Part shown: positions 22,394 through 31,873 of the stretch, piece after piece
How positions within the stretch are numbered: position 1 is the stretch's first letter
Layout: each line of letters begins with the position of its first letter
Position numbers and translations under genes: made by a program
Assembly: GCF_026213295.1 (NCBI RefSeq)
Contig: NC_079431.1
Span: forward strand, 8,813,145 to 8,877,144
Reading direction: 5' to 3'
DNA: 64,000 nucleotides
Source: Gadus chalcogrammus
Taxonomy: Eukaryota > Chordata > Actinopteri > Gadiformes > Gadidae
The notes under the pieces: model-generated
The model's input: the letters and a program-made list of their open reading frames with translations, nothing else
Told to the model about the DNA's origin: nothing
Database searches by the model: none

Positions 22394-25300
22394 GCGTTTG
22401 ACGACAAGGGGGATTTATGGGTGTAGTCTGTGTTCTGGGGGAAGCTGCAGGGCGATCGCTGCCTGTTTGGGCTTTTGGTGTGCATCGAAGGCGACGAGGA
22501 GACGCTGGTTCTTCCGGCGAGGGCACAGGCCAGCTGGCTGGAGGAGGGCGGGCCGTGCACCATGACACTGGGCGGGGAGAGGGGGCCGAAGCGCTCACCG
22601 TTTACGTGGCCGGAGCCGGGGCTGGGGGCGCCGTGAAAACTGAGCGCAGCAGACTCGGGGCTCCTGAGAAAGGGGGTCCGGTCCGCGTAATGCTGGGCGC
22701 TACATGTGGTGCTTGCTGGGGGGCTGAGTAAGCCGCTGTGATGGTTGTTGCGATACGGCGACCTTTGGGCGTTGAGGTCACCGACGCCGGGTCTCAACCT
22801 GGACTGGTGTGCGTACGCGTCCCTTTGGGGTGGGGAGCCCAGTTGGTGTTTGTGTACGTAGTGCGGGGGACCAGACATCGGCAGTTTGTAGGAATTGTTG
22901 CCGTCGGGGGGGATCGTGTTGGAGGGACCGTTGCGCAGATCCTTCCTTATTGCTTGAGGATTCAAAGAACCAATGTGACAACCACCTGCAAGGTGAAAAA
23001 TAAATAAGCTTATCCAAAGCCAGTAAAGAAAAAGGGAAAGATCGGCGAAGCTGTGTTACAGCCTGACTGATCTTAAGCGTGAGGCTCTGTATGCAGGGTG
23101 TGCCTAGTTGACCTATTTCTATGGCTGTCTTTGGACAGGTGTGCGTGTTTTCTATAAATGTGATCAAATTGATAGACAATATGACATGCAGTTATACAAT
23201 ATCCAACACACAATTGTAAGTGAATTACGTACACACACACACACACACACGCGCAAAGAATCCAAACATACCAGCGTTTCTACTGGAAATCTGGGACTCC
23301 ATGCTCCTGTGCAGGGTTGCCACGGCGATGATCTTCCTCTTGTGTATGCAGAGCTTGGTGACGGCAGAGTCTGCTTTAACATCCTCGGCAGTCCTCTGCG
23401 TGACGGCAGCCCCCGGGTCAAAGTTGAACACCTGGGAGGAGGCGGGAGAGAACGCTGACGACAAGGCAACACTTGGAATGCAGCAAATGTACGAGAAAAA
23501 GGGCCAGCGCTATGTTGTTGAGAGGTTTACACAACGCACACGTGCCAAGACACTGACCTTATGAAGGATGAGGGGACACTCCAGGCCACACTTGCAGGTT
23601 CCATCTGTCTGGAGGTAGCTCTTGGCTTGTTCCAGACAGGCTAGCACCGAGCCACTGGGGCTGTGGAGAGGATGGGGAAGTGGTGAGTGATCAGCCAATC
23701 ACAATGCTTATATGCACACAAACACACACAACCACAGCACGGCCGAGATTGACAAGAATTTGTTTTTAGCATTGGGGAAAATGGATCCAAAACTAAACAA
23801 AAAAATATTAGGAGGATATTAGATAGATATTAGGAGGAAGTCACGCAAAACTACCTTCAGTTCTATTAACTTTGCCCGACAAAAGAAAAACAAATATTTT
23901 TCATGCGTCACGAAAATGTAATAAGCTGAAAGTATACAACTGTATGTATATATAGCCCCAAGATAAAGGGATTATGACTTCTCAATATTAGTGGATGCAT
24001 GTCCATTTATATCAGTGGATATGGCATAGAGGAGAATCCTCCGCAAGGCTGTGTGGGTCTGTTTGATTGCTCATGCAGAGGGACTAGCACTTGACAGGCT
24101 CAGCAGCCTGAGACAATACCACACCCCAGAGCACGCTTCCCCACAGCCACTGGCCCAGAGCCGCAACACTGGCTGTATTATTTTAGGACATTCAAAAAGA
24201 AAAGGTCAAAATAGTTCTTCTTACATGTCAACCCCGCCAAACCGAGCTACATGTAAAAGGCGGATTAAAGGGCAAAGAGAGAGCGAGCGAGAGTTTGAGA
24301 ACATCCGAACTAGGGAGCTGTGGCAGACGAGACAAAAGCCATTTCAGCCGCCTTTACAAAATGTTGGCTTCAGAGTTAAATTAAAAACCCACACAAGAAC
24401 GGTTGAAATTGAGGGGGTGGGTAATATATGGGAATATACCATTTGGCAGCATCGTAGCTCATGACAGAGATGGCAATTTTCTAAAACCTCATTCATCCAT
24501 CCAAGTTTATTTTATGGTGCTTACAAAATGACCCCACTGGATGTTCCGGCCCTGGAAGATGATGGCACGCAGAACAATTTGAGAAGCAGTTTGCATAACA
24601 AAGGTCACAGAAATCAAGGTTTGCAGGCTTTCTTTAAAAAAAAAAAAGACATTATTTTAAATCGAGATTTACTAAAAATGACTGAATGATGAGAAAGCTA
24701 AAGGAAGACCGAGCGGGAGATCAGTCATAATGTCCCAGCTCTTGCTTCCCTCACTGCCAACTGAATGCCATGCTTGCCATGCCTGGGTTAGTTACTTACG
24801 ACCTGTCCTCGGTATGGCCATGTGTACATGAGCTCTGGATGACTACTAGTGTTCAGATCAACCTCCCTGTTGGATCCATTTCGAAATGTCACACTATCTT
24901 CAGCACTCGTCTTTAGGTTGAACTCTGCCAGGGTTTTCTAGATTTGCCCTACTTGCGTGCAACTCTGACCGTGGAAGACTATAATTCAACCAACTAAGAT
25001 GATTAGCCAGTAAAGGCAACATATTGACTTCCTGGGGTTACATTTGGGTCTTCACTGGGTGCATCATCACATCATCAGGTTCCAAATTACTAGGCTAAGC
25101 TAGGGGTGCTTTTTGAGGAGGCTTACTCTACATTTGACATAAAGAGAGACACAAAGCCAAGTCGATGATGGAAGATGGATCCATGCAGTTCTGTGCCTCA
25201 AGAAGAATACTGCACAGAAATATACGTTCAGTGTTCAGGATCATACAGTGTTATTCACCGATAATTACATATCTTAATGTCTAGCAGATCCATTCCCCAA

Positions 25301-25606
25301 TTTCGAAAAGCCATTTCGCAAGTGTGGGTTTTGGTTCATCCCCGAAACATATATCATAGGACCAGATCAAACCAGTAGGTTCCTGATCAAATTGTTCGAA
25401 CACAAATGCCTGAGAAGACACACTGACACTCATCAATCAACAGTGAACAGGCATTGTGTTCCGTAGAGAATGGCCGAGTCCTACCTGATGTAGACAACAC
25501 CTCCATGGTGGATCTTTCTTTGCCAACCAATGGGGACCTGGGCTGGCGGCTTTCCCACTGGGCAGTGGCCACCGCCACCATATGTGACTGTCCTGTCCAT
25601 TGTCAT
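17141..25606 (-). CDS. mbd5: mbd5, methyl-CpG-binding domain protein 5 (long isoform, 9 coding exons)
   Basis: MBD5 is a nuclear chromatin protein. Its MBD-like domain lacks methyl-CpG binding and instead contacts the BAP1/ASXL deubiquitinase complex (PR-DUB). Exons in transcript order are 25606-25485, 23660-23558, 23431-23272, 22985-20853, 19221-19010, 18894-17905, 17743-17667, 17552-17477 and 17200-17141. They join in one frame to 3933 nt, or 1310 residues (human 1494). The MBD spans residues about 22-90 ([35 protein letters not shown]) and continues FNFDPGAAV. The long low-complexity middle contains a ten-Gln run (about 327-336), [29 protein letters not shown] and [18 protein letters not shown], all MBD5 signatures. 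A diverged PWWP core (HPWPGKM) and a Lys/Arg-rich tail KKRKIFR end the protein. MBD6 is the alternative paralogue, but the neighbours epc2 and acvr2a argue for mbd5. All junction phases agree. Confidence 0.95.
17477..17552 (-). CDS. mbd5: mbd5 coding exon 8
   Basis: It encodes [20 protein letters not shown] then KFTAN, parallel to human NNHLEAAIHEAMSELDKM. The acceptor after TTTGTTTTTCGAAG is preferred over a later CAG because it restores the phase-2 junction. Confidence 0.88.
17667..17743 (-). CDS. mbd5: mbd5 coding exon 7
   Basis: It encodes [20 protein letters not shown] then NGIHL, corresponding to human VEPEKLKTLTEGLEAYNRAR. The acceptor is CTTTCAG and the donor CTGAG|GTAAGT, phase 2. 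Confidence 0.9.
17905..18894 (-). CDS. mbd5: mbd5 coding exon 6
   Basis: This 990-nt, CpG-rich exon (330 codons) is phase 0 at both ends. It is mostly Pro, Gly, Ser, Asn and Gln (for example [16 protein letters not shown]) and closes with [18 protein letters not shown], the diverged PWWP core corresponding to human GDLVWGQIRG and SWPGKLV. It ends QSK|GTAAGG. Confidence 0.92.
19010..19221 (-). CDS. mbd5: mbd5 coding exon 5
   Basis: It encodes [20 protein letters not shown] and, further on, [20 protein letters not shown]. The acceptor CTTCCACAG and donor AAG|GTCAGA are good, and its phases (1 in, 0 out) are exactly those needed between exons 4 and 6. The protein sequence is only weakly recognisable, so confidence is lower. 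Confidence 0.82.
19222..20696 (-). other. mbd5: mbd5 intron 4 (part)
   Basis: This AT-rich intronic sequence lies between the short-isoform 3' end and exon 5. No further exon of either isoform and no repeat tract is visible. Confidence 0.6.
20697..20702 (-). terminator. mbd5: candidate intronic polyadenylation signal for short mbd5
   Basis: On the minus strand this reads AATAAA, 98 nt after the short-isoform stop codon. It lies inside intron 4 of the long isoform and would give a transcript end near 20680. Confidence 0.5.
20800..25606 (-). CDS. mbd5: mbd5 short isoform (read-through of exon 4 donor, no PWWP)
   Basis: Exons 25606-25485, 23660-23558, 23431-23272 and 22985-20800 give 2571 nt, or 856 residues. 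If the donor at 20852 is not used, the frame continues [16 protein letters not shown] and stops at 20800. A minus-strand AATAAA follows at 20697-20702. Human MBD5 is known to have a second isoform of about 851 residues that lacks the PWWP domain. The matching length and the nearby polyadenylation signal suggest the same isoform is made here, but no transcript was examined. Confidence 0.6.
20853..22985 (-). CDS. mbd5: mbd5 coding exon 4 (large)
   Basis: A single 2133-nt exon encodes the Pro/Ser/Gln-rich middle of MBD5. Recognisable blocks are [13 protein letters not shown], a ten-Gln run encoded by CAG (plus-strand CTG, about 22363-22392), [29 protein letters not shown] and [18 protein letters not shown]. 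It starts in phase 1 after TTGCAG and ends in phase 1 at GAATCAG|GTAACC. Reading through that donor gives a stop 17 codons later (see the short isoform). Confidence 0.94.
22363..22392 (-). repeat. mbd5: CAG repeat coding a ten-Gln run in mbd5
   Basis: This is an in-frame trinucleotide tract (CTG on the plus strand) inside exon 4, coding about ten glutamines near residues 327-336. Such tracts often vary in length between individuals. Confidence 0.85.
23231..23250 (+). repeat. (AC)10 microsatellite next to mbd5 exon 3 donor
   Basis: This short pure AC tract reads (UG)10 in the mbd5 transcript, starting 21 nt after the exon 3 donor. Confidence 0.95.
23272..23431 (-). CDS. mbd5: mbd5 coding exon 3
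   Basis: It encodes [20 protein letters not shown] and [20 protein letters not shown], nearly identical to human MBD5. It ends in phase 1 (GCTG|GTATGT). A (TG)10 tract lies 21 nt past the donor in the transcript. Confidence 0.97.
23558..23660 (-). CDS. mbd5: mbd5 coding exon 2
   Basis: It encodes [20 protein letters not shown] and [14 protein letters not shown], the central MBD with its conserved cysteines. The acceptor is CTCCACAG and the donor is AAG|GTCAGT, phase 0. Confidence 0.97.
23661..25484 (-). other. mbd5: mbd5 intron 1 of the coding part
   Basis: This 1.8 kb intron has no exon-like, RNA or mobile sequence that I can support. The plus-strand ORF at 24051-24464 has no family features and is treated as chance. 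Confidence 0.6.
25485..25606 (-). CDS. mbd5: mbd5 coding exon 1
   Basis: The start ATG is chosen because the frame then reads [20 protein letters not shown], followed by [19 protein letters not shown], aligning with the human start and with the first MBD strand (QVPVGWQRKV). A second in-frame ATG lies two codons on (25600). It ends in phase 2 at ATCAG|GTAGGA, completing Ser with exon 2. Confidence 0.92.
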
Positions 25607-25896
25607 GAAGGTCCACCACGAGCTCGAACCGCACCAAAGCAAATATCACAACCTCGTGGGACTAGAAGCAGACCGCCCGAGCCTCATCCTGGAGCATGTC
25701 GGCGAACCCATCCAGAGTAGACATGGTTGGGACAGGCATATTCATGGACACCCCAATGTTGTAATTTGATATTAGATTGATATTATTGACGACAGAAGAA
25801 CCATAAATAGCCCGAGCAATGTTCTTGTCCATTTTGTAGTCGTCCGTTCCTCTGACTTTCACAGAGGGAGCCGGTGACTGGCGATTGACTGCGTTG
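25607..25896 (-). other. mbd5: mbd5 5' UTR with upstream ORFs
   Basis: The sequence just before the mbd5 start is probably in the same exon. A likely acceptor is CATGACCAG near 25897-25900. It contains a 56-codon ORF starting at 25832 with a strong context (AAAATGG) and stopping at 25662. That is 55 nt before the mbd5 ATG and in a different frame. The peptide opens MDKNIARAIYGSSVVNNI and contains MPVPTMSTLDGFADMLQDE; I recognise no family. It could repress mbd5 translation, as long upstream ORFs usually do. Confidence 0.4.
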
Positions 25897-25932
25897 CCCT
25901 GGTCATGTTGAAAGAGTTGCAAGGATTAGATG

Positions 25933-25935
<3 letters not shown>

Positions 25936-25987
<52 letters not shown>

Positions 25988-26038
25988 CTCTCCTCCTCTC
26001 TCCTCTCTCTCCTCCTCTCTGCTCTCTCTCTCTCTCTC

Positions 26039-26083
<45 letters not shown>

Positions 26084-26145
26084 CTCTCCTCTCTCTCCTC
26101 TCTCTCTCTCTCCCTCTCTCTCCTCTCTCTCTCTCTCTCTCGCTC

Positions 26146-26177
<32 letters not shown>

Positions 26178-26390
26178 CTCTCCTCTCTCTCTCTCTCTCC
26201 TCCTCCTCTCTCTTTCTCTCTCTCTTTCCTCTCCCTCTCCTCTCTCTCTCTCCTCTCTCTTCAATCCCCCTCCCCTCTCTCATCTCTCTCTCTCTCCTCT
26301 CTCATCTCGTCTCTCCTCTCCTCCTCCTCTCTCGTCCTCTCCTCTCCTCTCTCTCTCCTCCATACTCCAACATCCTCTCTCTCCCTCTCT
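25936..26390 (+). repeat. long imperfect CT/CTCC tract
   Basis: This 455-bp polypyrimidine tract on the plus strand (GA-rich in the mbd5 transcript) lies between the coding exon 1 acceptor and a candidate non-coding exon. The CTCC interruptions indicate old expansion. The ORFs across it are pure Ser/Leu or Arg/Glu repeats and are artefacts. Confidence 0.95.
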
Positions 26391-26449
26391 GTCGGAGCAC
26401 CAACAGTAGGCCTGCTGTCTGGGCTAACCACGGCAGTCACTTGGTTAGG

Positions 26450-26632
26450 AATGACATCAGCTTCAATTTGATGTCCCTTTAAATTTCTGTATTAAGGCGA
26501 AGAACTGAGGAAGGCCCCATGCTTCACAGCGTTATGATGGAGATCGTCAAAAGTCCACTCCACTGTTAGATGGCTCAAAGAGAAGCTTTGAGATGGACTC
26601 AAAACGTCCGCCTCTGGATGGCAAGCAACACA
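26450..26632 (-). ncRNA. mbd5: candidate non-coding 5' UTR exon of mbd5
   Basis: The minus strand shows a near-perfect acceptor (TTTCTGTTTTCTCCACAG) ending at 26633. The downstream sequence lacks long frames. A possible donor is CAA|GTGACT near 26446. Mammalian MBD5 has several non-coding 5' exons, so this is a reasonable candidate, but the exon is inferred from splice signals alone. Confidence 0.3.
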
Positions 26633-26699
26633 TCTGTGGAGAAAACAGAAACATCTTAATTTACCAAGATAATTATAAATCTTTCAATATTATATGCTA

Positions 26700-29600
26700 G
26701 TAAGGATCACTTGAGATAAATATATGAAAACCAACAATCTGCAACCCCACACCAGCATGAACAACAAGAAGTCATGAGGGCTCCTCAGATCTTCCAAGGC
26801 TGAAGGGGCAGTGGCTGACAGAAAGCCAATAAAGAATGCACTGGAGGAATATTACCATCTTGTTGCCACTGGTGATCTCATCATAAGGCTACAGCCAAGC
26901 CAGGGGCTAGATTAAAACGGGGGGGATGGGGGAAGATCGACGGGTATTTTCTTTTTACAGTGGTGGTGACAAAGGTATGACTAAGTCCCCTGGCAGTTTC
27001 CTTTTTCAGTCACAGCAAGCAGCGGCTGCTTCCTTGGGCAGATGGACCTACAGGGATCTAGCACAATCGCGTAATCAAATCCACCCCTTTTTACGGAATT
27101 CATCATCAGATTGTTAATTAAGTGCTAAAAAACAGTTATATATATTTATGATACATATCAGCATACATGACAAAATGGAAAATAAATGTACATTTTCCTA
27201 GTTAACGCCATCCACTGTGTGTAGATCAGATTAAGGCACATATCTCCTATTCTGACATATACAACCTCCCTCCCCCCCCCACCATCAATCCTGCAGCGTA
27301 CAAAGCACAAGCATTCTCGTTTGAATACTGATCCCCAGATGTAACGCCGTTCTGGTCAAATGGTTGTTACGTCTGCCGATGCTCAGACTGGGTGTTTTTG
27401 AGAATACACCAGCTTCCACAGGTGAGATGGTCTGTTATTTAAAGAGCTGTACTTCCATTCATCTCATGCATACGTTTGTGTAACAACCCAAATGTATATA
27501 CATCTATATTTTATACAAATATATATTTGAAGGAATAGTAGTAAATCATATGCAACTTGCTTTTCCATGTCATTCATGGTGCGCATTTAAAACCATTAAG
27601 AACCTAACACTACCATTTGATTCTTGAATGGTGTAAATAGTCCTGGTCCCAGGTAACAGCGGGATAAGTGATCAAGTTAATTTGACATTAAAGCGTGACC
27701 CAGAAAAACAAGGTTGGGAGGGGAATTGTAAATGGATGAAAAACCCTAGATATGCAATATCATTGCAAAAAATATATTTAAATATTTCCATAATCAAATA
27801 AAAAGATTGACAGTACCTTGGAAGTGTGCTACTTTGTTTTGCTCATCCCATTTAATTAAACATATTGTTACTTTACTGAAGCATTACATATACACAGACA
27901 ATTATGGTCCTCCATAATACCTTTTTCAAACCCCACATAATATCTAGCCTCCTACCATAATTGTATGCTACTATAATGCAATTTTTCAGTTTTCATCACT
28001 ACAACATACACCTGCTTAATGCTGCAGGCTCACTGCTGTGCAAGCGACTGATAGGCCAACTGCTAGGACGCCTAGTCGCCTACCTGTGACTAACACTGAT
28101 TGCACAGCAGCAAGACAAGGCAACAGATCATAGTGTGTCTCGCCATACTATTTTTGGCAAGACCCAGTAGCCACACATGAGCAGAGCAAGCACCCTGGTG
28201 TCCTACCAGTGCTCAATGCCTGGAGAGAAAGAGAGAGTTGAAAAATAGGACAGGTTGCTGCCTTGGTTGCAAGGTAGGCAGGCAGTCCCAAGGGGATGAA
28301 GGAGGTGGGGGTGGGGGGGTCAGTCAGAGATCCAACAGACAGTAACTATTTTGGCGATGGATCTGGTTGCAGAGAAACGCTAGTCTCTGCATGTCACATA
28401 GAACAAACAAGGGATACCGTACGATGCGGAAAGAGAAATACTAATAATACAGGAATTGCCATTAAGTGCAACACAGACGAATTAATGGGAAGAAAACATT
28501 TGTAATAATTGAACTCTAGTTAAATAGTTCAGACTTTGCAACCCCTTTTTTTTTGTTGCAAAAATGGAATGCAGGCAAAGGAATATTTTATCCAGATTAG
28601 AAAACCTACTGTCTAGCATGAGTGACTGCATCCAGCATAGCAACAACACGAAGCCACCACCTCTTTGCCTTGCAAGAGAACAGATAGTGCAGCAAGCCTT
28701 GTTCTCTCCAAATCATAAATCTCAAAATTCCATTTGCTGCCAGAAGTTATGGATGCTGGCTGTGGGCTGTGCAGCCAAACTAGTGGCCGTGGCAATCCGA
28801 AGAGCAGTCGTTGCTGCCAATAATATACGACATGGCATTTTACAATTCAGGGATAAAAACATAGTTTTCTCTTAACGAGGGAATTCTGTCTTTATTTTTG
28901 TATTGGGTTTGAATAATTTAAAGCAGAGACGCGTTTGGTCCCCAATAAAAGCCCCCCTATGTAGAAGCCTGAAACGACAGTAAGAGTGGCAAATGCATGT
29001 CGTTATACGATGTGGAATCCGCAGCTCTTTTTTCCCCCCACAAATCTGAATTTGAGGCACAGTCCAGGAAAAAGACCGACCTTTTCTGGCAGATCAAGAA
29101 GGATCACGCAGCAACCATTATACCAACATATAGCCTGGTGCTGAAACACTCGCGTTCAATGCATTAACGCATGCAGTAGTGCAATATATCCGGACACATT
29201 TACATACATATGCATGCATGCATGCATGCATATGGTAAACAAACATATTTCACACAGAAGCGTATTGTAAAGCCGGGCTAATTTGCGGCAAATGTTAGCA
29301 GGCTTAGCTAGGAGAAAAACATCTGCAATACCGCCGAGCTAATCAGTTAAACTTCGTGGGATGCTGGTTAGGAAAAATAACCAGGAATACTATGGTGGCG
29401 TTTGTAAGACAGACATCCATCTTCGTATTTCTGAGCGTTGAACACTTGATGAAACTAATCATGGATCACGTAATCCAACGACAATGTTCATGAAACATTA
29501 GTCTTGATAACCTCAAATGAGGACTAGCTAGCTGGACGGCTACAGGAACAACAACCAGAGAGCACTCTGCCTATATCGGGTCAAGTCCTTCGCGTACAAA

Positions 29601-29800
29601 TCAGGCACAATAGTTGAGCCATGGGGAATTAAGACAAAACTAGGAAAAATGTAACAATCAGTCAGGCACGTTATTACAAGCCACAAAGTCAGGATCCCCC
29701 ATATCTCATGAGCTTGGTACAAAGACAATGACCTCTGTAAAATCTATTTGAGTGCATTTTGAAAAGAGTTTAGTTGAAAACACAAGTATAACATAAGATA
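26700..29800 (-). other. mbd5: probable 5' intron of mbd5
   Basis: These 3 kb hold no recognisable coding sequence. Noted inside are nested inverted repeats at 28033-28110 and a 28-bp perfect palindrome built on TGCA at 29207-29234. Otherwise nothing is supported. Confidence 0.5.
29207..29234. repeat. 28-bp perfect palindrome (CATATG/TGCATGCA)
   Basis: The sequence reads the same on both strands: CATA(TGCA)5TATG. It is an alternating purine-pyrimidine stretch in the probable 5' intron of mbd5. Confidence 0.95.
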
Positions 29801-29820
29801 TTTGAGAGATTTTCACTCAC

Positions 29821-29930
29821 CAGTCCAATATGCACACTGTATTGAAGTAGAACACCTCTTTCTTCCCATCTAATCTTCGTTTACGCGTAACGCTCTTTGT
29901 CAAGCTATAAAGAATGGTCACGACGTCCGG
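29821..29930 (-). promoter_or_regulatory. mbd5: candidate first non-coding exon and promoter of mbd5
   Basis: A consensus donor (GGACTG|GTGAGTGA) on the minus strand at 29820-29821 closes a region with moderate CpG content and a CRE-like GACGTC at 29921-29926. It is the nearest candidate for the mbd5 transcription start upstream of the coding exons. The exact start and extent are not visible. Confidence 0.3.
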
Positions 29931-29999
29931 GATTTTCAAAATAAGGGCGTGTTGGTAATAAACTCAGGTTCACAATATTGTCCATGTCATTGTTATTGC

Positions 30000-31850
30000 C
30001 CCGATGTTTTATTCTTGCCGATTTCATGGAAGTGTGTGTGTGAATCCGTTGTGTCTTGCTGACGAACACAAAACAAAACTGTACACACTATAATGGTTGG
30101 ACATAGTTAAATAAAAATAAAATATCTGAGGGGCCCCAATCCCCTTGATGTCTTATAGGAATAATTTTATCAAGAAACTTACCCTTGACTTTCATGCATG
30201 TTGCAGTGCTCAGATTCAGGTTTATCCAAATCGAAATGCATTAACCTCTATTCAACTAATTCAAAGTTCAGCAGCCCAGGGAAACAGCTACGCTTAATGC
30301 AAATTAATGAACTGTTGTGAGAGCTGATGCTGCCCAACCGGAGTTTTCCTGTACGCGACTGTAGTGTCTGCAGCAGTGACTGGGGTTTCTGATGTCATGA
30401 AATGGTTTTAGTAGCACGTATGCAGCCTCATATTACTTGTTAAGAGAGAAGTCTCGGAAGTTCCCTATCATTGGAAACACGCCTCCTGGTCTCCTCCTCT
30501 ATGAAGTTGTCAGATGTTTCTAAATTGCAATACTTAATTAGCCTAGCGATGCAAGTAATATAGGAATTTGAAATATTCAAGAAAAAAAAAATTATTAAAA
30601 AGAAACGCAAAGTTTTAATCTTCTGTAGGACAGCAGGACTGATGCTGGTGAGAAGGTGATGGATAATTGGAAATCCGATTAACCACATAATATTTATGAG
30701 CTAAATAATGACCAACCAGACCCTGCTTGCCATTGAAACTAGTCCTGCTTCTTTTGAGCCTACTATCAAGCTCTACAAAAATGTGGATCTTATGTATAGC
30801 CTACTATGACTTACAGTAGTAGGCCTCCTGAGGTGGTCAAATGACGATATTATTTTATTTTCAGATTATAGTAATGGCAAGAGAGACAAGGATAAGGACG
30901 GGGGAAACGTAAATCGACAGAGAAGCCTTTTAAATCATTTTTTAATCCTACTTTTAATGTGAAATTCAAGAACCAATAACCGGAAATTGATTTGCTAATA
31001 ACTGCTTTTAAGGCCCAGGGAGATGGGGATTTCTCAGGCTGATGGTATAGAAAAATAGAATAAACCGCCTCAATGAAATTAAATTCAGATAGTTTAATGC
31101 AGCAAGATGCAACCCTACATCGATGCTAGTGCTGGAGTTACGGCAAATCAAATTGGAGTCTCAAAAAACGGACATTTTATAGAATTCAATCTTGATCTGT
31201 TGAATTTCCCATTCCATCAATGGTCATATTGGTATAAAGACTTGTTAATGTGGCAAGTTATGACGGCACTTGCCATGTCCAAATATTTTAAACAGTCACT
31301 TATTCCCAGTAGGTTAACAGTAGGTTCGTGGTTTCATAGTTAAGTTAATAATTATAAAAAGCGAACTAATATGAATCAAGGTCGAGATTGCGCAAATGCT
31401 GCCACCTAGTGAGGAAAAAGAAACATCCATGACAAGATACCTTTTCTCTTGGATATCTTGTTTATAATATTGGATTTGTTTAAAATGAGAATTTAGTCAA
31501 AAACGGGTAAAAACAATTATAAAAAGATTGAATAGATTATCATTGGAAGCCAGGGAACTTCTGAACGAACTAAACTGGTTTATAGGTCTGTTTGAATTCC
31601 ATAATTATGTTCACAAGTTTCACAACTGTTGTGAACATAATTATATTCTTAACTAAGAATATGTTTAAAACTCCTGCCAAATAATATATTGAATACTTGG
31701 CAAATTATATACACCAGAATTTAATTTGTGCCACACAATTTAACTATTTTGTTTGTAATGTATAACATTTAGCACCAAAGGAAACTAGTGAGTGAATAGT
31801 GTTGGGACAGCAGGGGAGTCACTGAAAAACAAATCTCAAAAGGCAGTGTA
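30000..31850. other. acvr2a-mbd5 intergenic region (orc4 position)
   Basis: In human this interval holds ORC4, transcribed on the opposite strand from its neighbours. No AAA+ Walker motifs or other ORC4 sequence was recognised on either strand. The region is AT-rich and contains one striking inverted repeat (31601-31644) and a smaller one (30799-30824). Confidence 0.6.
31601..31644. repeat. perfect inverted repeat, 16-bp arms
   Basis: The arms ATAATTATGTTCACAA (31601-31616) and its exact reverse complement (31629-31644) flank a 12-nt loop. It lies just past the probable acvr2a 3' end, between genes. Confidence 0.97.
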
Positions 31851-31867
31851 TAGAGCAGTCACTATAC

Positions 31868-31873
31868 TTTATT
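31868..31873 (-). terminator. acvr2a: candidate acvr2a polyadenylation signal
   Basis: The minus strand reads AATAAA about 4.4 kb after the acvr2a stop codon, the last good signal before the intergenic gap. Mammalian ACVR2A also has a long 3' UTR. Earlier sites may be used as well. Confidence 0.35.

Noticed and set aside
24051..24464. 137-codon plus-strand ORF in mbd5 intron
   Set aside because: No similarity to any family I know, no splice context, and average codon use; judged chance.
25903..26471. ORFs of Ser/Leu and Arg/Glu repeats
   Set aside because: Frames through a CT/GA simple repeat have no stops by composition; not genes.
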